Below the pieces are notes generated by a model. It was not told the DNA's origin, searched no databases, and was given only the letters and a program-made list of their open reading frames with translations. This document shows, in pieces, positions 25,371 through 37,100 of a stretch of DNA of 64,000 nt (position 1 is the stretch's first letter; each line of letters starts with the position of its first letter). The DNA is from Litoditis marina (Eukaryota; Nematoda; Chromadorea; Rhabditida; Rhabditidae), in contig OZ038436.1 in assembly GCA_964036275.1 (NCBI GenBank), positions 3,310,214 through 3,374,213 on the forward strand. Reading direction: 5' to 3'. A program made the translations under genes and the position numbers.

Positions 25371-25568
25371 CTGTGATACTGTAGCAAAAGTATTGTGCAA
25401 AAATCGAACAATATCAAAGTTGCTTAATGGTTCACAACGCACGCATGTCCTCGAAGTGCACATGAAATACTCTTCGGCAATTTCTAAAATATTATGCGGG
25501 TTTCGTGAACCATTGTGCAACTTTGATATTATTCGATTTTGCACAATACTTCTGCTACAGTATCACAG
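25371..25568. mobile_element. Inverted-repeat MITE
   Basis: 198 bp with arms of about 62 bp beginning CTGTGATACTGTAGC and ending GCTACAGTATCACAG, around a spacer of about 70 bp. No target duplication was identified, so the superfamily is open. Confidence 0.7.
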
Positions 25569-26606
25569 AAATTCTTATTGTTCACTTTTTGCTGATAGAG
25601 AGGTCGAACCAAACACAACTCACACATTTGTTGGTTCCCCCACTTTTTACTAATGGAAACTAGGCTGTACGCGCAACCGAAATCTGAGCTGAGAAGTTTT
25701 TGAATCAATTCCACGTGATTCTCCTTGTTTCATTTTCATTTTCCCAAACCGGTGTATATAGCAGCTTTCGTGAAACCATTAGAGGCCCTATCATCAGTTT
25801 CCGAAGAATACTGAAAAATACATATACCCTAACTTTTCTTTAGCTTTGCAACGGTGTAAACAGTATCGCAAGATGTTTATTCTGCGCAGAGCTTGTGCCT
25901 AAAGAGAAAAGCAGACGTCTTTTAGTAGCCGTATGCCCCGACCCTCTATGCCACGACCACATGGACAACCACGCGTGAATGTTTCACCCACACTACTCAA
26001 TGCGACAGGGTTTTCTACGTCAGTAACTCTATGACACTTTAGACGATTTGAAACCCAAGAAAGCCAAATTGAAAACATTTTATTCCACCGAAAAAAGTAT
26101 GAATTTAATTGGTGTTTGGTAATGTCAGAGAGCGAATTTATGTGGCGGGAAATAATAATTGTAGTGGGAGGAACTCGGTCTATTTTTTCTGTTGACATAT
26201 TGTTGAACTTACTAGTTCTTGAATTGTTCAAAGTTTCATCAAACTAAAGTAGTCTCTGGGAGGAGTAAATGTCTTCATACGCACCCATGCACCTGCGTCT
26301 CCTTGATCTACGTACTCTCTCACCTGCTCAGAAATGGTATGTAGATCATTGTTTGTTGATAAAACATAAACTATCCTGATATTCGAAAAAGTATATAAAT
26401 TAGTTGTCACGCATTGCTTTGCATATAGCGCAGTTGAATGTTATACGTGTTTTATATAAAGGTGAGGGTCGTTCGCGTTACAATGTTTCTGAGATTTATT
26501 GGTTGATTCAAAACAATTGAAAACGGTCGCACAGTTGTGTTTGCTTCTCCGAACTAATATAGCTCGAATAAAGTTCTAATATTATTTTTTGGAAACTAAT
26601 AACATT
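25569..26606. other. Gene-free stretch with one exon-like frame
   Basis: 25970-26010 resembles 31958-31998. A minus-strand frame at 26410-26228 follows a possible ATATCAG acceptor and is less AT-rich than its surroundings, but I do not recognise the product. One weak motif at 26440. Confidence 0.3.
26440..26464 (+). promoter_or_regulatory. Weak bipartite motif
   Basis: ATGTTATA then TATATAAAGG; the upstream half is degraded. Confidence 0.2.
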
Positions 26607-26845
26607 TATATAGTCTTTTCCATTCCTACTGAGACTTCTACAGTAGGACTTCGGAACTTCCAGGCCGTTTTGCTCACTCACTTTTAATCGGAGAAGTTGA
26701 GGATTTCCGTACCTCATTCTCCTTCTCAGGAAGTGTAAATATACGAGAGCATTTTTCATGAACTACATTTTCAGCTTTACAACAGCCCTCGGAAAGTTTG
26801 TAAGGTTACTGTAAGAGTCTCAGTAGGAATGGTGTGAACTATATA
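26607..26845. mobile_element. MITE, CATTCCTACTGAGAC family, copy 1
   Basis: About 237 bp. Ends TATAGTCTTTTCCATTCC and GGAATGGTGTGAACTATA, flanked by TA. Copy 2 at 45937 lies in the opposite orientation; a third end fragment is near 45157-45185. TA target use suggests Tc1/mariner type. Confidence 0.7.
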
Positions 26846-26939
26846 AAACTTCAACGAAAAGTTTCATCTTGTAGTGCAGGCCTTGTCGTTTTTTTCGAAT
26901 TGAAACTGGTTGTACTTGTTTTCCGTCGACCGTGCGTCA

Positions 26940-26960
26940 ATGTTTCACGTGCTCTATCCA
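26940..26960 (+). promoter_or_regulatory. Bipartite RTGTTKCA-N7-TATA motif
   Basis: ATGTTTCA, 7 bases, TATCC; a relative is at 19159 (ATGTTTCA, 7 bases, TATTC). Confidence 0.3.
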
Positions 26961-28162
26961 ACACAACACGTTGTATTAGATCAGAAGATGTAACTGTTGT
27001 TCAGAGTATCACGAAAGTATATACGGGACATCTGAAATCTTTCCTGGAAGAAGTACATGTCTATATATTAAGCGAGTTTTTATTGTAGTTCGCTGTCAAT
27101 AAACGATGTTTTCGAATTTCGACGGAAAACCAACGAAATCAAACACAGCCAGTACCACATTCACTGAATAGAATCGCCTCAACCACCTAGTAAACATTGA
27201 GAAAAGACCAAAATTCAACTAAGTTTCAATTTCTTGTCTTCCTGCATTTTCTCAAAAAGGCGACGCGTCCTCTCTTACGTACATGATACATGTTCACCTA
27301 CGTTGGAAATTTTCAACATGTCGAGAAATACCAAACCCTATTCAAAACTTTGTAAACTTAATCTGCTCACTGACAAATCGTTCATAGTTTTTAAGCGGCT
27401 GAAACTTACTATAAGTGTACAGTTTTGTGTATTAACAAACCCCTTTTTTCCCGAACGAAAATTCTATGTAGTCCTGTTTGGAAATAAGCATTATTATTTC
27501 ACTTGTGCGTTTGTTGCTCCGAAATCCCAACTTTTTCGATATGAACCAAACATAAATCTCGCTTTTTTGCACAATCATCTGATAAAAGAAAGAACCTTTC
27601 TAGCCCCGGGCACCTTACATTTAGAGTGACCAAATTTTGGTTGTATTTCGACTTCTATACAAGCATTATTTCCGAAAATTCAAACGAACGCCACGGGATC
27701 ACACTACAAACACAGCGCTATAGGATACGCACCGTATATTCACATATGTACGCAATAAACACGCCTGCTTCCCTGCGTATAGATCAATACGTATAAGGGT
27801 TGTAATTCGATCTTTTGAACTCTGTTTTTTTTTTCAAATGAACGACTTTTCGAAGAAAACACACACGTTTCACACAAGCATTTTTCCGTGCCGCGTTGTG
27901 AAAAAAAATAGATCATTTTACTAGAATTTTAATCTTCTCAAAATTTCGACTGCGTCCACGAGCTTCCAAAATGAAGTATAAGGAATTGAGTTTAGTTCCC
28001 TCATAGTGTTCAGAGAAAATTACCGTGGAAACCAAAGTTTAACCCGAATTCAAGACTAATAAAACTTTCCATTAATGTGTTGATTCAAATCCAAGTTGAT
28101 TGACGACAAATCAAAACTAAGTGTTTGTTTCAGCAATTTTTTTTCCCTAATAACTCTCGTGA

Positions 28163-28187
28163 GTGTTGCATACTTTCTATATATAGG
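28163..28187 (+). promoter_or_regulatory. Bipartite RTGTTKCA-N7-TATA motif
   Basis: GTGTTGCA, 7 bases, TATATATAGG. Confidence 0.45.
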
Positions 28188-28627
28188 AATATAGGTGGGC
28201 GAACCGAAGATTTTCGATCCTGTGACTATTTGCAATCCAAACAATCTGAACCTGTCCGCCAGATTTTGAAACAGGTTTGGTCATGGCATACTCTGACTGA
28301 AGTGGAGTGAGTATCTTGTTTTTCTCCAAACGTTTAGTGGACTCATTTTTAGAACAATAATACGCAACTAACATTTACAAAATTGTTTTACCTTACATAT
28401 TGATATTTCACCATTCAAATTGACAACTTTACTGCAATGAATCATTTTGAAGGTAATATCTATGCTTTTTCACATTATAATACAACAAGGGTAATTCAAT
28501 GTAGTACAAAATGTACAAAAACAACACAGTAGTAAAATTGTTAACATTAGTAAAAAAAACAGCAGTAGTAAAATTGAAAAAGTATGTTGAAACACACTCA
28601 AAAAAGTGATTAAAACTATAAACGATT

Positions 28628-30283
28628 CATGAAAAAGTGGGGGCCCAACGAATGTAAGATTTGTCTTCTGCTGTGCGCCCCTTAGACAACTACTCTCAAA
28701 TGGAACAGCTACTGCTACAAAAACCGAAAAATACTAATGTACTAATATACTCAAGTATAACTGTTCATTACAAACATACAAAAGTCGTAAAATATTTTCT
28801 CAAACCTGTAAACCAGAATCTACAAGTCACAGCTGCGAAATAGAGAACAACTTTTGAATAATATGACAAACGTTATAGCACCTAGAATTGAAGTAATGAC
28901 AAAAAATGCCAACCATTGTGTACAAAACCAGGAACTCTATGATTGAGTACGTTAAGTTAACATCTGTGATTTGTAGATTCTAGTTTACAGGTTTGAGAAA
29001 ATATTTTACGACTTTTGTATGTTTGTAATGAACAGTTATACTTGAGTATATTAGTATTTTTGGTTTTTGTAGCAGTAGCTGTTCCATTTTAGAGTAGTTG
29101 TCTAAGGGGCGCACAGCAGAAGACCAATCTTACATTCGTTGGGCCCCCACTTTTTCATGAATTTTTCTCTTTTTGTATACATGCCGTAGGTATGTGGTTT
29201 GATCTGTACGGTGCAGATGAAATTGTTTTCTTGATGAATGACTTGTCAAGTATCACCATCATGCGGAAAAAATATGATGTCAGCATTGCAGTTCTAGAAA
29301 CTTACTTAATCTGCCCTTTAGAATCCCAGAATACGTCATGTTTGAATGAAGTTTCATCGTGAATTGACCATTTTTAAAGAAACTTCGAGCATTCGAAAAC
29401 GTATTTCACGTCAATTTTTTCTAAAAGTTGACGTCATCTGGCCTTCGGAATTTCAGAATAAGTCATATTCAGATAAAGTTTCATCGTTAATATACCATTT
29501 TCAAGATATTTTCAGCATTTGAAAATATATGTGACGTCAACTTTGCACTTTTCAAAAATGACGTCATCTGGTCTCCAGAATCCCGGAATACGTTACTCTT
29601 AAATTGAGTTTCACCATTAATTGACCCTTTCTAAGATATTACCATCATTTGAAAATATATGTGACGTCAACTTTGCACTTTTCAAAAATGACGTCATCCG
29701 AGCTCCAGAATTCTCGATGACGTCATCAGTAGAAGACTTACATCTGAATCGATGTCAGTTTATGTCGTGGTATCATACTTCAAATTTTACTCGAATTGGT
29801 TAGGACTGAGCTGAGTTATAACGCAATTTGATTTACCCCGACAGAGAGGGCGGAGAGTGCACGAAATGAAGAGACGCAGAGACATTTTCAAAGACCTATA
29901 ACTTGATGAAAAAAAAATTTTTCCGAAAAAAGTTTGCGCCCCCAAAGTTTGAGTGGGGTATCTATCGTGTCCCAAATTTTCAGTCAAATCGGTTCCCACA
30001 TAAAAATATCCCAGGAGTGCGCACCAACACACACACACACACACACAGACACACGACGGAAGTTGGCGGTCTGCATGAAGCGCATAACGTCATAACTCGG
30101 CTCAAACTCAATCAATTTCGTTCACATTTCGAACATAGCTTGTAAATGTGCCATAGAAAATCAGCAAATCATAAAAAGTTCTGATTTGCACAATTGGACC
30201 TTTTTGATAGTGAACTGAAAAAATGAAAGCGCGCATTAGCCGGACCAAAGACAAATCTCGCACAGCGCTTCGCGCTGCGCGCG
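28628..30283 (+). mobile_element. Composite non-autonomous DNA transposon, copy B
   Basis: 1,656-bp element bounded by CATGAAAAAGTGG and GCGCTGCGCGCG, flanked by ATT (28625-28627 and 30284-30286). The empty site is preserved at 6861 in the paralogous segment. Parts in order: a 0.53-kb terminal palindrome (28628-29158), a TGACGTCA minisatellite block (29230-29720), a unique region with a CA repeat (about 30029-30048), and a GC-rich hairpin end (GCGCAGCGC paired with GCGCTGCGC, one mismatch). No coding sequence. Confidence 0.8.
29230..29720. repeat. Minisatellite block with TGACGTCA words
   Basis: About four units of the roughly 130-bp repeat found in copy A, here on the other strand. Confidence 0.75.
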
Positions 30284-30426
30284 ATTATTATATCACAAAA
30301 GACTGTCTTCAAACTAGCACACTTTATTGAATTAACTGCATGTGAATTGAACTTTGTTAGAAGAAGAAAAGGTAAAATAGTCAATTTTCTCTTGTAACAA
30401 GTATTGTTCCGTTTAAGATCGGTTCA

Positions 30427-30449
30427 GTGTAGCGCGCTCTCTATAGAGG
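30427..30449 (+). promoter_or_regulatory. Bipartite RTGTTKCA-N7-TATA motif
   Basis: GTGTAGCG, 7 bases, TATAGAGG. Confidence 0.35.
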
Positions 30450-31078
30450 TAAGGAGAACAAGTGCGTTGTTGATAAGAGATGATTCCATTGAAAATAATA
30501 GTAAAATTGAATGTGGGTTCCAGCTGCGCTGTTTTCAAACAGAAATATGTTGTTGTTGTTGTTTTTGAATTTTCGGTAGCATATTTGATTTTTTGGACTT
30601 GTGAGCACATACTATTGCAACGTATTTAATCGATGCTCATGTTTTGGGCACAGACGCACGCATTGATACCATGACAGTCCCTCGTTGATCTATGCACGCA
30701 CAACGCTGCGTTCACAAATAATTATGATTATTTTGAAACTTGGTATGTATTTGTTGTGTTGTGTATCTCTGGTTGACAGCTACTTGACAATATTGGCACT
30801 TTATGTTATTTACAGAGTTATTTGTATCAATCTACTAGAGGAGCTACCGGGAGAGTATTCTTCGTGTCCTACTGTCAATGAACCTCGGCATATGGTCATA
30901 TTTTTGGTTTTATTGTTCGAACCAAACACGAGGTGGCAAGATTTTGCTCGGAAAGTGTTCTAACTCTAAAATGTACGCGGAGCAATCACATTTCGAACTG
31001 CAAACAATATTATGGTGGGAGCAAGATCGGAATCTTATTACTGGAGAAAACTCATTTGTACGGCTGTACATGACACGA

Positions 31079-31100
31079 ATGTGGCACGTTATCTATAAAG
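31079..31100 (+). promoter_or_regulatory. Bipartite RTGTTKCA-N7-TATA motif
   Basis: ATGTGGCA, 7 bases, TATAAAG. The following GATGTAAGC resembles the sequence after the 3427 site. Confidence 0.45.
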
Positions 31101-32216
31101 ATGTAAGCGCAGCCAACATTGTTCCGGTTGAGTCCTATGTAGGTCAGACATTGTGATAAAGTGGTACACATTGCATAGCTGAATCTGTTGAAGTTGAGAT
31201 CCATGTTCCATCATGAAGGTGGGAGCAGATGAGATAGTTCAGATCATGGAGACCTCAACCTCATCACTGTATGGTGACATGGTGAAGTTAATGAGCACCG
31301 TGACCGTCTCGGAATTTGAAATTTCTTCAAAACTTACACAAACGTTTATCTAATAATGTGAACGACCAAGAGACAAAATGTGTGAGGTTTCAGAAATATG
31401 TAAAGCTACAGATTCACAAAATCTACCCTTTCTTACTGAAACTACCGAGAGTCTTCCAAAGTGAGCTTGGTGATGTTTGAGAGACCAATAAAAGGTTATC
31501 TGGCATTGATTGGCATATACTTTAGGTGGTCGTACACCTAGATTTATAATAATAATCTTTTACGGCAACTATTTCAGCCGTGTGATACTTTATTCAACTA
31601 ACAACCAAGACAATTATCACTGATGAATCCGTAGAGGGGAGGGGTCCATAGAAGAGAAACTAGGCATGGGTGAGCGTTATTACCAGCTCATGCGGTCCGC
31701 CATGAAGATACCGCGCCGAGTGGGATCGAACCATGGTGTTTTGAGCGCTAGCGCGCACACAACCAGTTCCCCATAGTTTATCTGCGCAACAAAAGTAGAT
31801 CACTGAAAAATGAAACAAAGGAACTATGAAACTTTTTCCATCTTGCTCTAGTCTCTACTGGTTGGCCTACGCGACCAATCCAGCAATTCGATCAGTTTTT
31901 TTTTATTTTCTTCTGATACGACAGACATTATTGTCATGCCGAAGGCACATCGACAACCGCGCGTGAATGTTTCACCCACACTACTCAAAGCGACAGAGTT
32001 TTCAAGCGTTGATAAGTCTTCCACATTGAGAAAAATTGTCAACCAAGTAGAGTCAAGTCAAATAGTTTCATCCCACCGGAAAATAGTTAGTTTTGAAAAA
32101 ATCAGAGAGAAAATAATGACCTGACAAGACCTAACTCGATCAGGTTTGACTTATCGGATGTTAGAGAGAACTTCTCGCTACAAAACCAGCGTTTGTCAAT
32201 GTGACGCATCACGCGA

Positions 32217-32238
32217 ATGTTGCACACTATCTATAAAG
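32217..32238 (+). promoter_or_regulatory. Bipartite RTGTTKCA-N7-TATA motif
   Basis: ATGTTGCA, 7 bases, TATAAAG; an exact consensus match. Confidence 0.45.
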
Positions 32239-35200
32239 CCGGCAACAGGAATAATCACTCAATGTTCGCTATAAATGGAGAAATATGAAACGTTATGATA
32301 AAACACAAAACCAAACTACAATATAGCGCTGAACTCTTAACTTTGACCAAATATTCAGCGAAACGTGAAGTTAAAAAATGGAGCACTATACTACATCACT
32401 AGGGTTGTAATACAATTCCAAAAATCAATTTAATTCCAATTCCAATTCTTTTTAAATTTTCAGAAACTGGTCAATTCCAATTCCGATCAAATCTCAATTC
32501 TTTCAATTCCAATTCCAATTCCATTTCCAGATCCAATTCTGACAATCATCAGCAAATATCCAAAATGTCGTCATCAGGTTTCACTACATCCTTCCATGCA
32601 AACTTCAGCTGTAGAAAAGACATTCAACACGGGAAACATGTAGTCGCTTTTGAATAGTTTCTCCCACTTCTGAGGCATTACCACAACTGTGTGAACTTGT
32701 TTTTCGAATATAGACTGAAAATCAACGGGATCGAACTAAAAACACGAGCGCCACATTCACTAAATAGAACTAGCTTGGTATTTAGTTCCACTTTCCAATA
32801 TTTTACTAGACGAGGAAATGGTTAGAGTTTTATTAATCTGCGTTCCGAAAAAAGTATATAATAAAGCATTTTAACTACTGCTCAAAGATTACATTTCTGC
32901 AAAAGAAAATTAGCACGTTTGTTCATACTGTAGGGGTTATAGAATACACCAGTTGTGAACAGCGTACGATCAATTTTGTTAAGGACTGGTTTTAGTTAAG
33001 TTTAGTTTAGTTTGTTAAGGACTACACATTTCCTGATCTGCAGGCAATTCTCTTTTCGATTTGAGCTCCTTTTTTCTGAGGAATAAATACTGTATCAGAT
33101 ACAATATCGAGTTTAGAATTATTGAGTTTATCAAGGTCCGTTTCCTCTTAGGTATGGGTTCAATCTTGGTAAAAAAGTAATGGAAATGAAAGTTGAACTA
33201 TACTGTATACTAGGGCTTCTCATCTTCGAATAGTTCATTTTTAATTGTTCCAAAAAAAAATACAAAAACAATTGCAAAGTCAATGGGATGATTACAATTT
33301 TTCACAAATCACAAAAAGTCTTTCACATGAAATTGGTGTATTTCGAACGTAATACAAGCTCTTCTTTATTACCTACAAAATTCTAGTGTGGTTAATATGT
33401 GACAACAAAAAAACTATTCTGTTTCAACCGCACAACAAACTCTGGAAGACCTTCGAATACAGATTGAAAACCGATACTTGAAAAAAAACGTATTGGAAAG
33501 AAATTTCGATCAATTATTGTATTATTTTTGTTAGCTGAGTGTTGATGGAAAAAGAATCATTATTCTGTAATTTGTTTTTCTCATTTGGCGGGTAACTGCA
33601 CCCGTTTTTCTCAAATGCAAATTTAAAACAACTGCTTTGATCGAAAGTCGCTCGAATGTTGCGGCAGTTGTTTATATATTGACGCAAGGAAAGCACATCT
33701 AATTCTTTCCGTACGTTCTGAAGTTAAGATCAAAATAAAAGCAAAAGTTGGAAAAAGGAAATATCAGACATTTTGCATGTACCATTATGCTCCATCATGA
33801 GATACTTAAACAGCTTTCACTGCCGTTTTGATTTGCATGTACATTTTTTTAGATTCTGCACGTTTTAGTCCGACAAATGAAGTGTTGTTACTGATATTAA
33901 AGTGTTCGACATATATACATAGTTTGCTACATTCGATACTCGTTATTTACCACCATTCACTGCGAAGAGAAAACCGTAATAATTCCATTGAGTTTCATTG
34001 CTTAAACCTTAATTGTTAAAATCACATATTTCACTGCAGTTTTGTAATAACACCATTCTCATTAGACACTTTGTGTGAATGAATGCAATTTAATCGGATG
34101 TTACTTTTGCTGGAATGGTCTCCAATAGAAGGCCCCGGATCAACTGGATAGAATTGAACTACGATTCTTTTTGGATATGATTCTTTCTCTCTGTTGATGA
34201 TAGGAACGCAATAACTGTGTTCTTCCCTGAGTCGTGAAAAACTATGAAAAAGACTGCAATTATGGGTTCTTCTTCTTTTTGTTAATCGAACCATGAAAAA
34301 AAAAACAGATTATGATACAGAACTTTGCTGATGGAGAACTGGTATTGAACCCAAAATTCAATGAACAAGAGTGTTAGTGGAATCTCCTTTAGTATTCATT
34401 ATGTTGTTAGATAGAAAACAAACATTAGCATAGTTTAGTTATACATGCGAACGGCTTTCAAGAGCTAGAAGAAAACTCGTCATTTTCAATGAAACTTTGA
34501 AAGCCTGAAATATTCACATCGTTTTTTGTTACTCTATTAAAAGCCAAATACGGGGTTGTTTGCCCTGGTTGCACTACATAAACACTTTCCATGAACCTAT
34601 TGTTTTATCCTAAACAATTAACCGAAATTGAATGATAACTGAATGTTTCAATGGGAGAAGTGGTCGGAAGTTAACCTATTGATAGAAAGCGTTATAAATA
34701 TCAACTAAAACTATCTATGCCAAATTAATCTCAGATTTGTCATTGAAACACCACCTCGCGCTCCGGTAACCTACTGATTGTTGCAGTTCGCGCGCCTCAC
34801 TGTTTCATTGGGCTTATGAGTACTGTACCGTTCTCACTGCTTTGATGATGATGCTGAATTGTTCGCAATCTACGCTATACTAAAAGTCAATTATCATAGC
34901 ATTCTAATGAGGCATCGTGCACTTTGTGATTGCACGTTTTTGAGTTTTGATGTGGTGAACATATTACACATGGCTGTGCAGTGAACTAACATTATAACTA
35001 TAAATTATCTGAACCAAAAGCGATGTAATTCTAAAGCAAACGATCAATAAACTAGCACACCCGTTACGTTTTCTAATGTAAATGTATTTGACTACTTTTG
35101 ATGGAAACTAAGAGGCTAATTCTCTAAATGTCCCAAAGTCCCAATGTCCCATTACAATGTCTCGACGTCCCATTTCAATGTCCAAATGTTTCAATGTCTC

Positions 35201-35563
35201 GTTCCATAGCTCCAATGTCTTATTCCAATGTCCGTTTCCAAAATTGCTGTACATTAAAAATTGAAAATTGCTACCTGTACATCACAGTCTTCATCTGCCA
35301 ATCTTGATAGAAAACAAAGGCCTGTTGGTCTCGGTGCATCAATGGGACACCAATCCAAAATGACTTTTGCCTAACGGTCATGGTCCATTCTCGAGACATG
35401 CCTTGCCCAGGACCATTTTCTCTGCACAGATTTTCTCTGCGAAATAAGCACTCAGAATCTCATTGCAGACGTATTGTACAGAAACAAATGCCTACGTTTT
35501 ACGTTTAACTGGGAACAGAATTGAACCTGTTATCAAAATGAATAGTCTTTATACCTCTGGTAA

Positions 35564-35585
35564 ATGCTGCACACATTCTATATAG
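35564..35585 (+). promoter_or_regulatory. Bipartite RTGTTKCA-N7-TATA motif
   Basis: ATGCTGCA, 7 bases, TATATAG. Confidence 0.4.
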
Positions 35586-36442
35586 AGAAACAACACTAGC
35601 AATTTATAATTATCCGCCCGATTCTTCACTTCATATAAAGTCAAAAAATTGATTCATAGTTGGGTAGTTTCACACCGTTTTCAGTAAAGTTTCGTAATTT
35701 TATCGACACTCGAATTCACGTATGTGAGTTCGTGTATCATATACGTGCGCGCGGGCGGGCCGCATTTTTGAGAAAACGAGACGAAACATTAAAACCTAAA
35801 GGATTATTCGTGATTTTCTAGCGTTTACAAGGTGGAGTTGTCACCTCTAGATTGATAAAACGGATAAGACGGATAAAAGAGATGAAAAAGCGTTCCCTTT
35901 TAGCATGTTATACTGGAATTCAATGGTACTTTCCACATTACTATACAGTATGTTTTATCGCAATGGGTCAATCATTCATATGTCCAACATAGCAGTTCTG
36001 GACACTAAACACGAAATAATGCGAGGTAAGGTGTTTTTTCAACACTCATAGATTGCTGTGTGTGGTAATTTCTGCTTCAAACTGTTGCAGGCTGTACAAA
36101 TTAGTTTCAGTGCTTAAGTTCAGTAACGTTCGTTTTGTTGAACGCTCAATGTGAAAACGGTGAAGGTTAGTTGGCTTAGCAGTGAAACCAATGGGTAGAA
36201 AGTTTTCTTTATTTTCTACTCGATACCGATATTATTTGTTTTGTTTTTGACAGGAATGAACTACTGCAGTTACTTGGTTCAACGAAGACATTGAACAGAA
36301 AATGCATTAATAATAAATATTTCTGTTGTTTAGTGCGAGAAACTTTGCTACACACCTTCTATCTAGGTTGACTAACACAAACCTACTCAATCGGTACAGT
36401 TAGAATTGGAGTGGAATGACTGCCTATCATGTACATGTTCCA

Positions 36443-36465
36443 TATATGTAAGGGACATGCAACAT
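36443..36465 (-). promoter_or_regulatory. Bipartite RTGTTKCA-N7-TATA motif
   Basis: Minus strand ATGTTGCA, 7 bases, TACATATATGG. Confidence 0.35.
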
Positions 36466-37078
36466 TTGGTTGCCGTTATGTAACAAGCGGTCACAGAAAT
36501 CACATTTGACGTATTCGGGGTGTATATAGTTCGATCGAGAAAATTCCTTAACGATTTTATTCACACTAACATTTCACCGGAATCAAACTATAAACAAGAG
36601 CATTTAATTCCTAATGAAACCAATAAAAACGTTTTTTTTGTCAAAGTCCATTATGTGTTCCAGATTTTTCTTCCTGCAATATTTTGTCAATTTGTTTTCC
36701 ATCAAAAAGATTACGCGAACCCAAGTAAAAAAACTGAGAAGTTGATATTTTACTTCTCAAGTTCTCAGTTTTGTTTAAACTTATTTTGAATTTCAAGGCG
36801 CAAAGTAGAACAGTTCAAACGAACCAATCTTCACTGCTAAATACAGTATTCTGGCGGTAATAGACTAACTAAGTTGGAATGACTGATTGATTGAAAACCA
36901 AATCTTTGAAAAATAAAATACGTTTAAGAAGGATAAGTCAATAAAGATGTAATCATAGAAGAAAATGATGAATGAGAAGAACTATTATCTTTCTTATTTG
37001 GCGAGTAATGGGCGCACAGTGTGAAAAATCAAACCTAAACCGCCTAAACGCGAATGAGCTACTTGAGTGTCATTCGAA

Positions 37079-37100
37079 TGTTGCGAGAGTTATTAAAGGT
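37079..37100 (+). promoter_or_regulatory. Weak bipartite motif
   Basis: ATGTTGCG, 7 bases, TTAAAGG. Relatives at 16884, 18459 and 33655 share the TCGAATGTTGCG start and have poor TATA halves. Confidence 0.25.

Larger units (their letters stand above)
27094..30500 (+). repeat. Segmental duplication, copy 2
   Basis: Diverged copy of 5689-7075, with extra DNA near 27480-27700, interrupted by composite transposon B at 28628-30283. It carries the empty site for transposon A at 30481-30510 and bipartite motifs at 28163 and 30427. Confidence 0.8.
35440..37090 (+). repeat. Diverged duplicate of 17400-18480
   Basis: 35440-35920 aligns by eye with 17420-18065 and 36680-37090 with 18090-18480; a stretch of about 0.75 kb between them is not shared. 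It carries over the bipartite motif (35564 and 17719). Confidence 0.65.

Noticed and set aside
26228..26410. Terminal exon on the minus strand
   Set aside because: Plausible acceptor and reading frame, but no upstream exon and no similarity that I recognise; kept only as a remark.
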